NCBI GenBank assembly: GCA_002299465.1
Contig: DBNX01000028.1
Coordinates: 1 to 32,791, forward strand
DNA: 32,791 nt
Reading direction: 5' to 3'
From: Patescibacteria group bacterium UBA661
GTDB taxonomy: Bacteria > Patescibacteriota > Minisyncoccia > Phycocordibacterales > UBA918
The notes under the pieces were generated by a model. That model saw only the letters and a list, made by a program, of their open reading frames with translations. It had not been told where the DNA came from and searched no databases. The position numbers were made by a program, and so were the translations under genes. Within the stretch, counting starts at the first letter, position 1. Each line of letters starts with the position of its first letter. This document shows, in pieces, positions 16,000 through 23,951 of this stretch.

Positions 16000-16635
16000 A
16001 TGATAGCTTCCCACCATGCTCTGTTTTGTTACAGCACAGCTGTTGACAACAGCTTACTAATTAAAAAACTCATTGCTACGGAATTGCCGGCAGTTGAGAT
16101 TAGTGAATATAAATTTGCACAATTAGGCATCACTGAGGTGCGGTCTCTCCTTGCTGTTGCGTACCGTCGACCACAAGATAACTACCTCTATCGAGTGGTG
16201 GTAGTGGAAACTTCACAAATTACCAACGAAGCACAGCAAGCCTTTTTGAAGTTATTGGAAGACCCGCCGGAGACAACGCGCTTTTTCTTGTGCTTGGCGC
16301 CACCGGTAAAATTAATACCCACGCTGCGTTCCCGTTTGGCTGAGGTAAAACTAGACACAGATTTAGAGAAGACGACAATCGCTAACAAGGCTTGGCAGGA
16401 GTTTTACGAGACCACAATGGCTAAACGCCTAGAGCAAATTACTAACCAAATGAAAAAGGATAATCCAGAATGGTTTTCTGACATTCAAGCCGGCTTAACA
16501 AAATATCTACAAGAACAACCACCGACCGCCAAAGGGAGGACAGAGCTAGCTCGGCTCTTGCCATTTATGGGTAGTCGCGGTTCTTCTAGTAAAATGTTGC
16601 TGGAAGAAATTGCTTTTACTTTACCAGAACGGTGA
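16000..16635 (+). CDS. holB: DNA polymerase III delta-prime-like clamp-loader protein
   Basis: A 211-aa shortened AAA+ protein. The core matches delta-prime/gamma: RVVVVETSQITNEAQQAFLKL, then LEDPPETTRFFLC and IPTLRSRLAEV, which correspond to Walker B, the LEEPP segment and the SRC region. The SRC cysteine is replaced (SRLA). No Walker A is present, as expected for the ATP-inactive delta-prime. The N-terminal part is cut down and the C-terminal collar domain is short; E. coli delta-prime is about 334 aa. Likely role: stator subunit of the clamp loader in chromosome replication. It is the last gene of the block beginning at 7539. Confidence 0.75.
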   Translation: MIASHHALFCYSTAVDNSLLIKKLIATELPAVEISEYKFAQLGITEVRSLLAVAYRRPQDNYLYRVVVVETSQITNEAQQAFLKLLEDPPETTRFFLCLAPPVKLIPTLRSRLAEVKLDTDLEKTTIANKAWQEFYETTMAKRLEQITNQMKKDNPEWFSDIQAGLTKYLQEQPPTAKGRTELARLLPFMGSRGSSSKMLLEEIAFTLPER

Positions 16636-16670
16636 TGGTTTTGTGTTGGGGCTGATGATACAATTATGAG

Positions 16671-16840
16671 CAAGTGGCATTTACTAATTCATCCCACTCA
16701 CTATTTAGGGCTTGCTTAAAGAGGGAAAGGGCTAGAAAATGTCCAGCGTTGGTAGAATAATTATAGTGGCTATCAAAACCATTTTCTGTCGGCGTAGGGT
16801 GACGACCGCAGCCGAGGCAGTCTAGACAGACTTAGTTTTT
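16671..16840 (+). ncRNA. Possible structured RNA between holB and frr
   Basis: A 236-nt gap holds a TACAAT box (16659-16664) and nested inverted repeats: AGAAAATG/CATTTTCT (16734-16741 with 16780-16787) enclosing TTGGTAG/CTATCAA (16749-16755 with 16770-16776). Next comes a hairpin-like segment (16786-16820) whose 3' half GCAGCCGAGGCAG differs by one base from the E. coli 4.5S RNA segment GCAGCCAAGGCAG as I recall it. A weak terminator follows. The flanks do not form the long SRP helix, so the SRP identity is doubtful. A 17-codon ORF at 16666 is probably chance. Confidence 0.3.
16819..16840 (+). terminator. Weak intrinsic terminator
   Basis: AGTCT and AGACT pair around a 4-nt loop (16819-16832), followed by TAG and five T residues (16836-16840). 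The stem is only 5 bp. Confidence 0.4.
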
Positions 16841-16871
16841 ACCGAATTAAATTAACACACTGAATAAGCTT

Positions 16872-17414
16872 ATGAATGAAGACTTAAAAAAACGATTACA
16901 AGAAGTTAAAGATTGGCTCCAGAAGGAGTTTTCTGGTATTCGTACCGGACAAGCAAATCCGGGGTTATTGGATTCAGTAAAAGTAGAATCTTATGGTACT
17001 TTTGTGACACTACAACAAGTGGGTTCGATAAGTATTGAAGACGCTCGCACCTTAAGAATCTCGGTGTGGGATAACAGCCAAATTAAAAGTGTTGAAAAAT
17101 CTCTGCAAGACGCTGATTTAGGAGTGTCGGTAGTAGCTGACTCTAGTGGATTGCGAGTGGTTTTTCCGGAACTCACTAGTGAACGCCGATTGCAGTTGCA
17201 AAAATTAGCTAAAAATAAATTGGAAGAAGCTCGCGTGTCTGTGAAAGCGGTTCGTGACGAGGAAATGAAGAGTCTAGATAAGCAGTATAAGGAAGATGCC
17301 ATAAGTGAAGACGAGCGATTTGCTGCCAAAGAAAAAGTACAAAAATCGATAGAAGACACCAACTCGGCCTTAGAAGTCCTTTACTTGCAGAAAGAAAAGG
17401 AACTCAAATTTTAA
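16872..17414 (+). CDS. frr: Ribosome recycling factor
   Basis: Splits post-termination ribosomes together with EF-G. The 180-aa protein shows the RRF pattern: an N-terminal helix, the GIRTGQANPGLLD motif (about residues 23-35), the small beta domain (TLQQVGSISIEDARTLRI), the hinge segment LRVVFPELTSERR and two long C-terminal helices. Length is close to the usual 185. It is followed after 3 nt by rseP; in many bacteria frr lies near the M50 protease and proS genes, as here. Confidence 0.96.
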   Translation: MNEDLKKRLQEVKDWLQKEFSGIRTGQANPGLLDSVKVESYGTFVTLQQVGSISIEDARTLRISVWDNSQIKSVEKSLQDADLGVSVVADSSGLRVVFPELTSERRLQLQKLAKNKLEEARVSVKAVRDEEMKSLDKQYKEDAISEDERFAAKEKVQKSIEDTNSALEVLYLQKEKELKF

Positions 17415-17417
17415 CGT

Positions 17418-18506
17418 ATGACAATTTTTATATTTTTAGCCGTTTTGTTTGTTCTCATTCTTGTTCACGAATGGGGGCATTACATTGTGGCAAAGAAGAC
17501 CGGTATGCGAGTCGATGAGTTTGCGATTGGTTTTCCGCCTAGGCTATTTTCCATTAAACGCGGGGAGACGGAGTATTCCATAAATCTTATTCCAATCGGT
17601 GGCTACGTGCGTATCTTTGGTGAAAATTTAGAAACTGCCAAAGACACCCTTGATCAACCACGTTCCTTTGCTGCCCGTCCTCGTTATGCACAGGCCTTGG
17701 TATTAATCGCCGGCGTGACGATGAATGTTATTTTTGCGTGGTTTTTGTTTGTTACGACTTATTTGATTGGGGTACCGACAGCCGTTGACGAAGCTGTTGC
17801 TTCACCGCAAGCAGCATTACACATTGCGGGGGTTTTGCCCGGTAGTCCGCTAGGGGAAAAAATACCAGCGGGAGCGCAGGTGGTAGCTCTATCTACCAGC
17901 GATGAAACATTAGAGACACTCACACCTTCGGCTTTTAGTGCGTTTGTGCAAGCTAACAGCGCTGAAGCCTTAACGATAACTTACCTCGATAATGATGTTG
18001 AAAAAACAGTGACAGTGACCCCGATGGTTGGTTTGTTACCGGAAGCAATGGAGACACCAGCGGTTGGAGTTTCTTTGGCTTTGGTGGAAAATGTGCGGGA
18101 ATCCTTTTGGGGGGCTATCGTCATGGGTACGGAAGCCACTATTTCTGGGTTGATAAATATTACAGTTGGTCTCTACAATCTTTTGTCAGCGGCGGTAGTG
18201 GGAGAAGCTGATTTCTCGCAAGTGGCTGGTCCGGTTGGTATTGTCAGCTTGGTTGGTGACGCGGCCGCTTACGGTATAACCTCACTCTTGATGTTTACTG
18301 CTATTATTTCGCTTAATTTGGCCATCATTAATTTACTGCCCATACCAGCACTGGACGGGGGACGCTTACTTTTTGTGGCTATTGAGGCGGTGATTAAAAG
18401 ACCGATTAACATCATCTGGGCGACCAGACTTAATCTGGTGGGGTTTGCCCTGTTGATGTTGCTGATGGTGGTTGTGACTTGGAACGACATTGCTCGGTTG
18501 CTGTAG
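17418..18506 (+). CDS. rseP: Site-2 zinc metalloprotease (RseP/M50B family)
   Basis: A membrane protease cutting substrates within or near the bilayer. The first membrane helix holds HEWGH (H17, E18, H21). The third zinc-ligand motif NLLPIPALDGG is at residues 305-315 (D313) in a C-terminal helix. A helix at about residues 88-110 (ALVLIAGVTMNVIFAWFLF) and a final helix (LVGFALLMLLMVVVTW) are also present. The periplasmic-side region at about 130-210 resembles a single PDZ domain (IAGVLPGSPLGEKIPAG). At 362 aa it is shorter than E. coli RseP (about 450), which has two PDZ domains. No anti-sigma factor substrate is nearby. Translationally linked to frr (3-nt gap). Confidence 0.93.
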   Translation: MTIFIFLAVLFVLILVHEWGHYIVAKKTGMRVDEFAIGFPPRLFSIKRGETEYSINLIPIGGYVRIFGENLETAKDTLDQPRSFAARPRYAQALVLIAGVTMNVIFAWFLFVTTYLIGVPTAVDEAVASPQAALHIAGVLPGSPLGEKIPAGAQVVALSTSDETLETLTPSAFSAFVQANSAEALTITYLDNDVEKTVTVTPMVGLLPEAMETPAVGVSLALVENVRESFWGAIVMGTEATISGLINITVGLYNLLSAAVVGEADFSQVAGPVGIVSLVGDAAAYGITSLLMFTAIISLNLAIINLLPIPALDGGRLLFVAIEAVIKRPINIIWATRLNLVGFALLMLLMVVVTWNDIARLL

Positions 18507-18549
18507 TCCAAATAATTTAGGAGTGAAAAAATTACTATTTGGCAACCAG

Positions 18550-18592
18550 CCCGCGGGTTACCATCGACAAATTGCCGATGGTAACCCGCGGG
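18550..18592. repeat. Perfect 17-bp GC-rich hairpin between rseP and proS
   Basis: CCCGCGGGTTACCATCG and its exact complement flank a 9-nt loop. No T-run follows directly on either strand, so it is not a standard terminator. It lies downstream of rseP and 12 nt upstream of the proS -35 box. Confidence 0.7.
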
Positions 18593-18604
18593 GGAGGTAA
18601 GTTT

Positions 18605-18633
18605 TTGACCGTTCTGTTATTTGTCGTTAGAAT
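18605..18633 (+). promoter_or_regulatory. Promoter of proS
   Basis: TTGACC (18605-18610), 17-nt spacer, TAGAAT (18628-18633). This is one of the best sigma70-type promoters in the window. A further TAGTAT at 18653-18658 lies 7 nt before the ATG. Confidence 0.55.
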
Positions 18634-18665
18634 GAGCTCATTATTCGAGTAGTAGTATTTTTTGT

Positions 18666-19931
18666 ATGCGTCAGTCACAACTTTTTACCAAGACTAGAAA
18701 AGAAGCACCGGCTGACGAGGCGGCTAAAAATGCTCAGCTTTTGATTCGGGCGGGGTTTGTGTACAAAGAAATGGCAGGAGTTTACGCCTACTTGCCTTTG
18801 GGTTTGTTGGTTCTGGAAAAAGTTAAACAAATCGTTCGGGAAGAAATGAACGCCATCGGTGGACAAGAGTTGATTATGACCAGTTTGCAACGCAAAGATT
18901 TATGGGAGAGGACGGACCGGTGGGATGATAAACAAGTTGACGTTTGGTTCAAATCAGAATTAAAAGCGGGTGGGGAAGTTGGTTTTGGTTGGAGTCACGA
19001 AGAGCCGATCGCGGAGATGATGAAGAATTACATCACGAGCTACAAGGACTTACCGATTTACGTTTACCAATTTCAAACCAAGCTCCGTAACGAATTACGG
19101 GCCAAAAGTGGTGTTATGCGTGGGCGTGAATTTGTGATGAAAGATATGTACTCGTTTGCGGTAGGTGAAGATGATCATACAGCCTTTTACAACGCCACGA
19201 TTGCTGCTTACCAACGAGTCTACGAGAGGTTGGGATTGGGGGAAGATACTTTTGTCACCTTTGCTTCGGGTGGTTCGTTTACACAATTTAGCCATGAGTT
19301 TCAGACGATTTGTGAGGCGGGAGAAGACTCCATCTACATTAACCGCGACAAAAATATCGCCCTTAACGCTGAAGTCTACAACCCAGAGACACTCGCAAAA
19401 TTAGAGGTAACTGAAGCTGAGTTGACTAAAGTAACCACGGCTGAGGTGGGTAACATATTTAATTTTGGTAGACAGAAAGCTTCTGATGTCGGCCTTTCCT
19501 ACAAGAGCGATTCGGGAGAAGATGTACCAGTCTGGATGGGATCCTATGGAATTGGTGTCACGCGTCTCATTGGGGTAATTGCGGAGAAGTTTTCCGATGC
19601 TAAAGGTTTAGTCTGGCCGGAATCAATTGCCCCTTTTTTGGTGCATCTGGTGGCGCTTAACACTGATGATTCAGCGGTGCGTGATTATGCGGAGGGGATT
19701 TATTCAGAATTACAAAAACGCGGAGTGGCAGTACTTTTTGATGATCGGGATTTGCGAGCGGGTGAAAAATTTGCCGATAGTGACCTCATTGGTTTGCCGT
19801 ACCGGGTCGTGCTAAGTAAAAAAACTAAAGAAAGTGGGAAGTTTGAAATGATAGAGAGACGGAGTGGCGAAGTTAGACACCTGACCGAAGTTGAGTTGTA
19901 TGCAGATTTTGATAATGACCCTGAATCATAG
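18666..19931 (+). CDS. proS: Prolyl-tRNA synthetase, short form
   Basis: Charges tRNA-Pro. The class II catalytic domain starts RQSQLFTKTRKEAP. Motif 2 (FVMKDMYSF with upstream RNELR) and motif 3 (GSYGIGVTRLIG) are present. The anticodon-binding domain runs from about residue 320 (FLVHLVALN, then FDDRDLRAGEKFADSDLIG). At 421 aa it is about 150 residues shorter than E. coli ProRS; the Ala-tRNA-Pro editing insertion between motifs 2 and 3 is almost entirely missing, leaving a spacer of about 40 residues. Misacylated tRNA must be tolerated or cleared elsewhere. It precedes the mre genes by 15 nt but has its own promoter. Confidence 0.95.
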   Translation: MRQSQLFTKTRKEAPADEAAKNAQLLIRAGFVYKEMAGVYAYLPLGLLVLEKVKQIVREEMNAIGGQELIMTSLQRKDLWERTDRWDDKQVDVWFKSELKAGGEVGFGWSHEEPIAEMMKNYITSYKDLPIYVYQFQTKLRNELRAKSGVMRGREFVMKDMYSFAVGEDDHTAFYNATIAAYQRVYERLGLGEDTFVTFASGGSFTQFSHEFQTICEAGEDSIYINRDKNIALNAEVYNPETLAKLEVTEAELTKVTTAEVGNIFNFGRQKASDVGLSYKSDSGEDVPVWMGSYGIGVTRLIGVIAEKFSDAKGLVWPESIAPFLVHLVALNTDDSAVRDYAEGIYSELQKRGVAVLFDDRDLRAGEKFADSDLIGLPYRVVLSKKTKESGKFEMIERRSGEVRHLTEVELYADFDNDPES

Positions 19932-19937
19932 TAGAAT
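19932..19937 (+). promoter_or_regulatory. -10 box of the second mreB
   Basis: TAGAAT begins immediately after the proS stop codon and lies 9 nt before the ATG at 19947. Confidence 0.4.
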
Positions 19938-19946
19938 CTACCACTC

Positions 19947-21020
19947 ATGAGCTTTTTTTCCCGCTACACACAAAAAGTATTGTCGGCAGTTTCAACTGAT
20001 ATTGCAATTGATTTAGGTACTGCCAATACGCTGGTGTACGTAAAGAACAAGGGAATTGTTATAAACGAACCGACAATTGTCGCCATCAACAAAAAAACTG
20101 GGCAGTTGGTCGCAGTTGGCAATGACGCAAAAACTATGCAGGGTCGGACCCCACAACACATTGAAGTGGTACGGCCCTTGGTAGATGGTGTGATCTCAGA
20201 TTTTGAAGTTACTGAAGAAATGCTTAGTTATCTAATAAACCGCATCCACAGCGAGATGCGAGCGCTGGTAGCGCCACGAGTTTTGGTGGGTGTGCCGTCT
20301 GGTATCACCAACGTAGAAATGCGCGCCGCTCGGGACGCTGCTAAAAATGCTGGCGCGCGCGAGGTTTTTTTGATTGAAGAACCAATGGCGGCGGCGATTG
20401 GTTCCAAGCTACCTGTCCATAAAGCGGTGGGTAATATGATTATTGACGTTGGTGGTGGGACCACTGACATCGCGGTCATCGCTCTTAATGGCATTGTGGT
20501 GGCTAAAAATTTACGTGTAGCCGGAGATCATTTGAATACTGCTATTTCAACTTATGTTCGTGATCAATTCAAATTATATGTCGGCGAAAAAACTGTTGAG
20601 GAAGCAAAAATTGCTCTGGCTTCGGTGCGAGCTGAAGGTAGTAGCAATGAGATGGTCATTCGGGGTCGAGATGTAATGACGGGATTGCCAAGGGAGGTTA
20701 TCATCACTGCGGCTGATGTTAAAGACGCGGTCGCTCTACAAGTTGAGACCATTGTGGAAGCCACCCGAACTGTTCTTGAAAAAACTCCACCCGAAGTATT
20801 GGCCGACGTTATGCAGCGGGGAATTCACCTCTGTGGCGGTGGTGCGCTAATGCCGGGATTGGGGGCTTTTCTTGAAGAACATTTACAGGTGCCGGTGATT
20901 GTTGTGCCGGACCCACTGCGGGCGGTGATTCGAGGAGCTGGTATAGTAGTTGAGAATCTCGAACAATATGAAGAAGTACTCATCGATAACGAAGGGGAAC
21001 TCTCCCCGTTCTACAATTAA
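19947..21020 (+). CDS. mreB: Rod shape-determining protein MreB (second copy)
   Basis: A 357-aa canonical MreB: an amphipathic N-terminus for membrane contact (MSFFSRYTQKVLSAV), phosphate-1 DIAIDLGTANTLVYVKNKG, phosphate-2 MIIDVGGGTTDIAVIALNG, and adenosine motif GIHLCGGGALMPGL. It forms membrane-attached filaments that position the elongation machinery. It is followed by mreC (53-nt overlap), an mreD-like gene and PBP2, the classical mre order. Compared with the first MreB at 6470, this copy is closer to the textbook sequence and is probably the main cytoskeletal form. No rodA gene follows. Confidence 0.97.
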   Translation: MSFFSRYTQKVLSAVSTDIAIDLGTANTLVYVKNKGIVINEPTIVAINKKTGQLVAVGNDAKTMQGRTPQHIEVVRPLVDGVISDFEVTEEMLSYLINRIHSEMRALVAPRVLVGVPSGITNVEMRAARDAAKNAGAREVFLIEEPMAAAIGSKLPVHKAVGNMIIDVGGGTTDIAVIALNGIVVAKNLRVAGDHLNTAISTYVRDQFKLYVGEKTVEEAKIALASVRAEGSSNEMVIRGRDVMTGLPREVIITAADVKDAVALQVETIVEATRTVLEKTPPEVLADVMQRGIHLCGGGALMPGLGAFLEEHLQVPVIVVPDPLRAVIRGAGIVVENLEQYEEVLIDNEGELSPFYN

Positions 21021-21927
21021 GCGTTGGTACCGTGGGCTTTTTATTGCGGGGGCTTTGTTGTTGGTGGCTTATGGTTTGCCTTCAGTAGTGAGTACAGTGG
21101 CTTATGTTGTGCTTTTGCCAGCTCAGCAAGTTAAAGAATGGTATCATTATTCAGAAACATTTTTGCCGAAGTATTTGCGCGGCCAGACCGCCTTAATTGA
21201 AGAAAACGAAGCTTTACAGCAACAGTTGGCAAACCAAGCGGGAACCCAACTATCTATCCAGCGGTTGTTGTTTGAAAATATGCAGCTGCGGAGTTTGTTG
21301 CAAACAGCCACTGCCACGCCGCGGATAGCCGCTCGCGTCATCGCCCAGCCAACTCGTTTGAGTTACGATTTGTTACAAATCGACCAAGGGTCATTGGCGG
21401 GAGTGGTGGTGGGGGCACCGGTATTCGTTGGCTTGGATAGCGTAATTGGGGTGGTGGTTCACGTAACTCCAACTTACGCCTTTGTTGATTTGGTTACTTC
21501 CCCGGGTTTTACTGCCAGCGCTTATGTCGTTGGTCCAAACATTTTTGCTACTCTGGAAGGGGTGGGTGGCGGTATCGCTCGGGTTAGGGTGCCCCAAGGC
21601 ATTTCACTAGCGATTGGTAATTGGGTGCTTTTGCCGAGTATTTCGGGCGGAATTTATGGAGAGATTGTGCATATTGAAAGCGTCCCCACTTTGCCTGAGC
21701 AATTTGGTTACGTAGCACCAGCCACGCCCTTGCAGGGTCTGTACTTCGTTGCGGTTGGGCAAGATGTGTTACCGCCGAAGAGTTCAGTTGTAATTGCTGA
21801 GGAGGTTAAAATGCGAGTGCGTCAGTATTTTCGTTTGACAGAAATTCCCGAATTAACTGATGCTATCTACGCTACGACTTCTCCGAGCGAACAACCTACA
21901 ACTTCTGAGCAACCGGTAATTCCATAA
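20968..21927 (+). CDS. mreC: Rod shape-determining protein MreC
   Basis: A 319-aa bitopic protein linking MreB to the wall enzymes. It has a basic cytoplasmic tail, a membrane helix at about residues 25-45 (GLFIAGALLLVAYGLPSVVS), a coiled coil (IEENEALQQQLANQAG) and the two-lobed beta domain with VFVGLDSVIGVVVHVTPTYA and GGIARVRVPQG. The tail is Pro/Thr/Ser-rich. I use the ATG at 20968, overlapping mreB by 53 nt in another frame. A TTG at 20950 is the only upstream alternative. The overlap suggests translational coupling. Confidence 0.92.
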   Translation: MKKYSSITKGNSPRSTIKRWYRGLFIAGALLLVAYGLPSVVSTVAYVVLLPAQQVKEWYHYSETFLPKYLRGQTALIEENEALQQQLANQAGTQLSIQRLLFENMQLRSLLQTATATPRIAARVIAQPTRLSYDLLQIDQGSLAGVVVGAPVFVGLDSVIGVVVHVTPTYAFVDLVTSPGFTASAYVVGPNIFATLEGVGGGIARVRVPQGISLAIGNWVLLPSISGGIYGEIVHIESVPTLPEQFGYVAPATPLQGLYFVAVGQDVLPPKSSVVIAEEVKMRVRQYFRLTEIPELTDAIYATTSPSEQPTTSEQPVIP

Positions 21928-21943
21928 TAGTCGTTATAAATTT

Positions 21944-22204
21944 ATGTACATACTGCGTATTTTGGGTTTGATCTTGATAGCAGTCTTTGCTCTAGGCGGA
22001 GTAATGTGGTTGGTGGTACCACTGATTATTGGTTATTTGGTTTGGTTTGATAATGGTTTTGAAATTGTGGTATTGGCATTTTTAATTGATGCTTACTACG
22101 GGATGTTTGCCGCGCTGCCGTGGTGGACAATTTTGGTTTTTTTGATGTGGAGCTTGAGCCTTTTCGTAAAAGAACGCACCCTGCTGTATACTAGACAGCA
22201 ATGA
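21944..22204 (+). CDS. mreD: Short MreD-like membrane protein
   Basis: 86 aa, almost entirely hydrophobic, with about three membrane helices (ILRILGLILIAVFALGG, VVPLIIGYLVWF, WTILVFLMWSLSLFV) and a basic C-terminus. Sequence identity to MreD is weak by eye; the call rests on its position between mreC and PBP2 and the motif-like FLIDAYYGMFAALP, which resembles the MreD loop with conserved D and Y/G residues. Normal MreD is about 160 aa with 5-6 helices, so this is roughly half. It overlaps the PBP2 gene by 4 nt (ATGA). Confidence 0.65.
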   Translation: MYILRILGLILIAVFALGGVMWLVVPLIIGYLVWFDNGFEIVVLAFLIDAYYGMFAALPWWTILVFLMWSLSLFVKERTLLYTRQQ

Positions 22205-23886
22205 AGTGGTTTCGAAAACGTAAGCAAAAAGTAGTTGAGTTGGAAGAGGTTTTACTGGATGCTACGAATATTCCAGCTTTTAACTTGGCCAGATTAGAAG
22301 GTAAACGTGAGTTGCCAATTTCTTTAAGGAGTATTTACGGTGTTGGCGTGATTGTGGCTATTGTGATCTTGGGTTACACCGCGCGAGTGTTTGAATTACA
22401 AATAATTCGCGGTGAAGAATTTCGGACTATTGCTGAAAATAATAGTGTCGATGAGGCGGTGATAATAGCGGAACGGGGAGTGGTGTTTGATCGACGGGGG
22501 GAAATGGTGGTGTGGAACGAAGTCGATGAACGAGGTATTTATGATTTTCCGATTCGAGCTTACACCGACCGATTGGGCCTTAGTCATGTGTTGGGGTATG
22601 TTAGTTATCCGCGGCGGGATAGTCGAGGATTTTTCTTTCGGACTGAGTATATCGGGCGGAGTGGTGTCGAGTCTGCTTACGATGAGCTTTTACGAGGGGT
22701 TAATGGTTCTAAGATTGTGGTCGCTGATGCTCTAGGTAATGTTGTCAGTCAACACGCGATTAATCCAAGCACACCCGGAAATCCGATCACCTTGTCGCTT
22801 GATGCTGAGTTGTCAGAAGCGTTTTTTCAAATTATTGCCACCTCAAGCCAGCAAGCGGGTTTCCGGGGTGGAGCCGGAGCGATTATGGACGTGCATACGG
22901 GTGAACTGATTGCTTTAACGAGTTTCCCAACTCACGACCCAGAAATTATGGCTGACGGTCATCCGGCTGAAATTATTCAGTCTTACAAAGATGATGAGAG
23001 GTTGCCGTTTTTGAACAGAGCTGTGGGTGGAGTGTACACGCCGGGATCGGTGGTAAAGCCGTTTGTTGCGTACGCAGCTTTGTCTCAGGCGGTGATTGAT
23101 CCTAGTAAAGAAATTGTTAGCACGGGTGAGATTGTCATTCCGAATCGATTCAACCCCGATAACCCAGCCCGTTTTCGGGACTGGCGAGTGCACGGAGTGA
23201 TGACTATGCGGGAGGCGATTGCTTTTTCTTCCAATGTTTATTTTTACATTATTGGCGGGGGTTTGGGGAATCAGGAGGGGCTTGGTATCACGCGAATGGC
23301 GCAGTACTACCGATTATTTGGCTTGGGTACCACTACTGGCATAAGTGTAGGACCAGAACAAATTGGAATAGTACCTGATCCCGCTTGGAAAGCTGAGTTT
23401 TTTAATGATGATTGGCGACTCGGTGATACGTATCTCACGGCGATTGGTCAATTTGGTTTTACCACTACCCCTATGCAGATTTTGCGTGCTTACGCGGCTC
23501 TTGCCAATGGTGGTGAGTTGGTGACACCGCAAGTGATTAAGGGACGTCAAGGCGATAAGGTGGACCTACAACTAAATCCGGAACATTTACAGATTGTTAA
23601 AGAAGGTATGCGTAAGGCAGTTAATTTTGATGGTGGTACGGCTCGTGGTTTAGAGCGTCAGGATGTGGCAGTGGCTGCCAAGTCTGGTACGGCTGAGGTG
23701 GGAGCGGGGAACGCTTTTGTAAATTCTTGGGCGGCTGGTTTTTGGCCGTACGAAAATCCGCGGTACGCTTTTGTGATTATGATGGAAAGAGCGCCCCGCA
23801 CCAACACTTTAGGGGCTACAAACATCATGGGTGATGTCGTGGCGTGGATGGCGGAGCACAGACCCGAATATATTGCAAGTGAATAA
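22201..23886 (+). CDS. mrdA: Penicillin-binding protein 2 (elongasome transpeptidase)
   Basis: A 561-aa monofunctional class B PBP. It has a cytoplasmic N-terminus, a membrane helix at about residues 45-65 (GVGVIVAIVILGYTARVFEL), a pedestal domain and a C-terminal transpeptidase. Active-site motifs: S283-V-V-K286, S343-S-N345 and K494-S-G-T. It cross-links peptidoglycan during cell elongation, partnered in other bacteria by the SEDS glycosyltransferase RodA. RodA is not in this window, so the partner must be elsewhere. The position directly after mreC and the mreD-like gene supports PBP2 rather than FtsI. Confidence 0.93.
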   Translation: MKWFRKRKQKVVELEEVLLDATNIPAFNLARLEGKRELPISLRSIYGVGVIVAIVILGYTARVFELQIIRGEEFRTIAENNSVDEAVIIAERGVVFDRRGEMVVWNEVDERGIYDFPIRAYTDRLGLSHVLGYVSYPRRDSRGFFFRTEYIGRSGVESAYDELLRGVNGSKIVVADALGNVVSQHAINPSTPGNPITLSLDAELSEAFFQIIATSSQQAGFRGGAGAIMDVHTGELIALTSFPTHDPEIMADGHPAEIIQSYKDDERLPFLNRAVGGVYTPGSVVKPFVAYAALSQAVIDPSKEIVSTGEIVIPNRFNPDNPARFRDWRVHGVMTMREAIAFSSNVYFYIIGGGLGNQEGLGITRMAQYYRLFGLGTTTGISVGPEQIGIVPDPAWKAEFFNDDWRLGDTYLTAIGQFGFTTTPMQILRAYAALANGGELVTPQVIKGRQGDKVDLQLNPEHLQIVKEGMRKAVNFDGGTARGLERQDVAVAAKSGTAEVGAGNAFVNSWAAGFWPYENPRYAFVIMMERAPRTNTLGATNIMGDVVAWMAEHRPEYIASE

Positions 23887-23901
23887 AGTCAGATGAATAA
23901 T

Positions 23902-23929
23902 TTGACCAGTAAAATGAAGTGCGTATAAT
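23902..23929 (+). promoter_or_regulatory. Promoter of greA
   Basis: TTGACC (23902-23907), 16-nt spacer, exact TATAAT (23924-23929). The leader to the ATG at 23952 would be about 15 nt and has no Shine-Dalgarno. Confidence 0.6.
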
Positions 23930-23951
23930 TGGGTAAATTATATTTTTAAGT

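Noticed and set aside
16666..16719. 17-codon ORF (MSKWHLLIHPTHYLGLA) in the holB-frr gap
   Set aside because: It could be a leader peptide, but there is no ribosome site, the -10 box is too close, and the stretch fits a structured RNA better.
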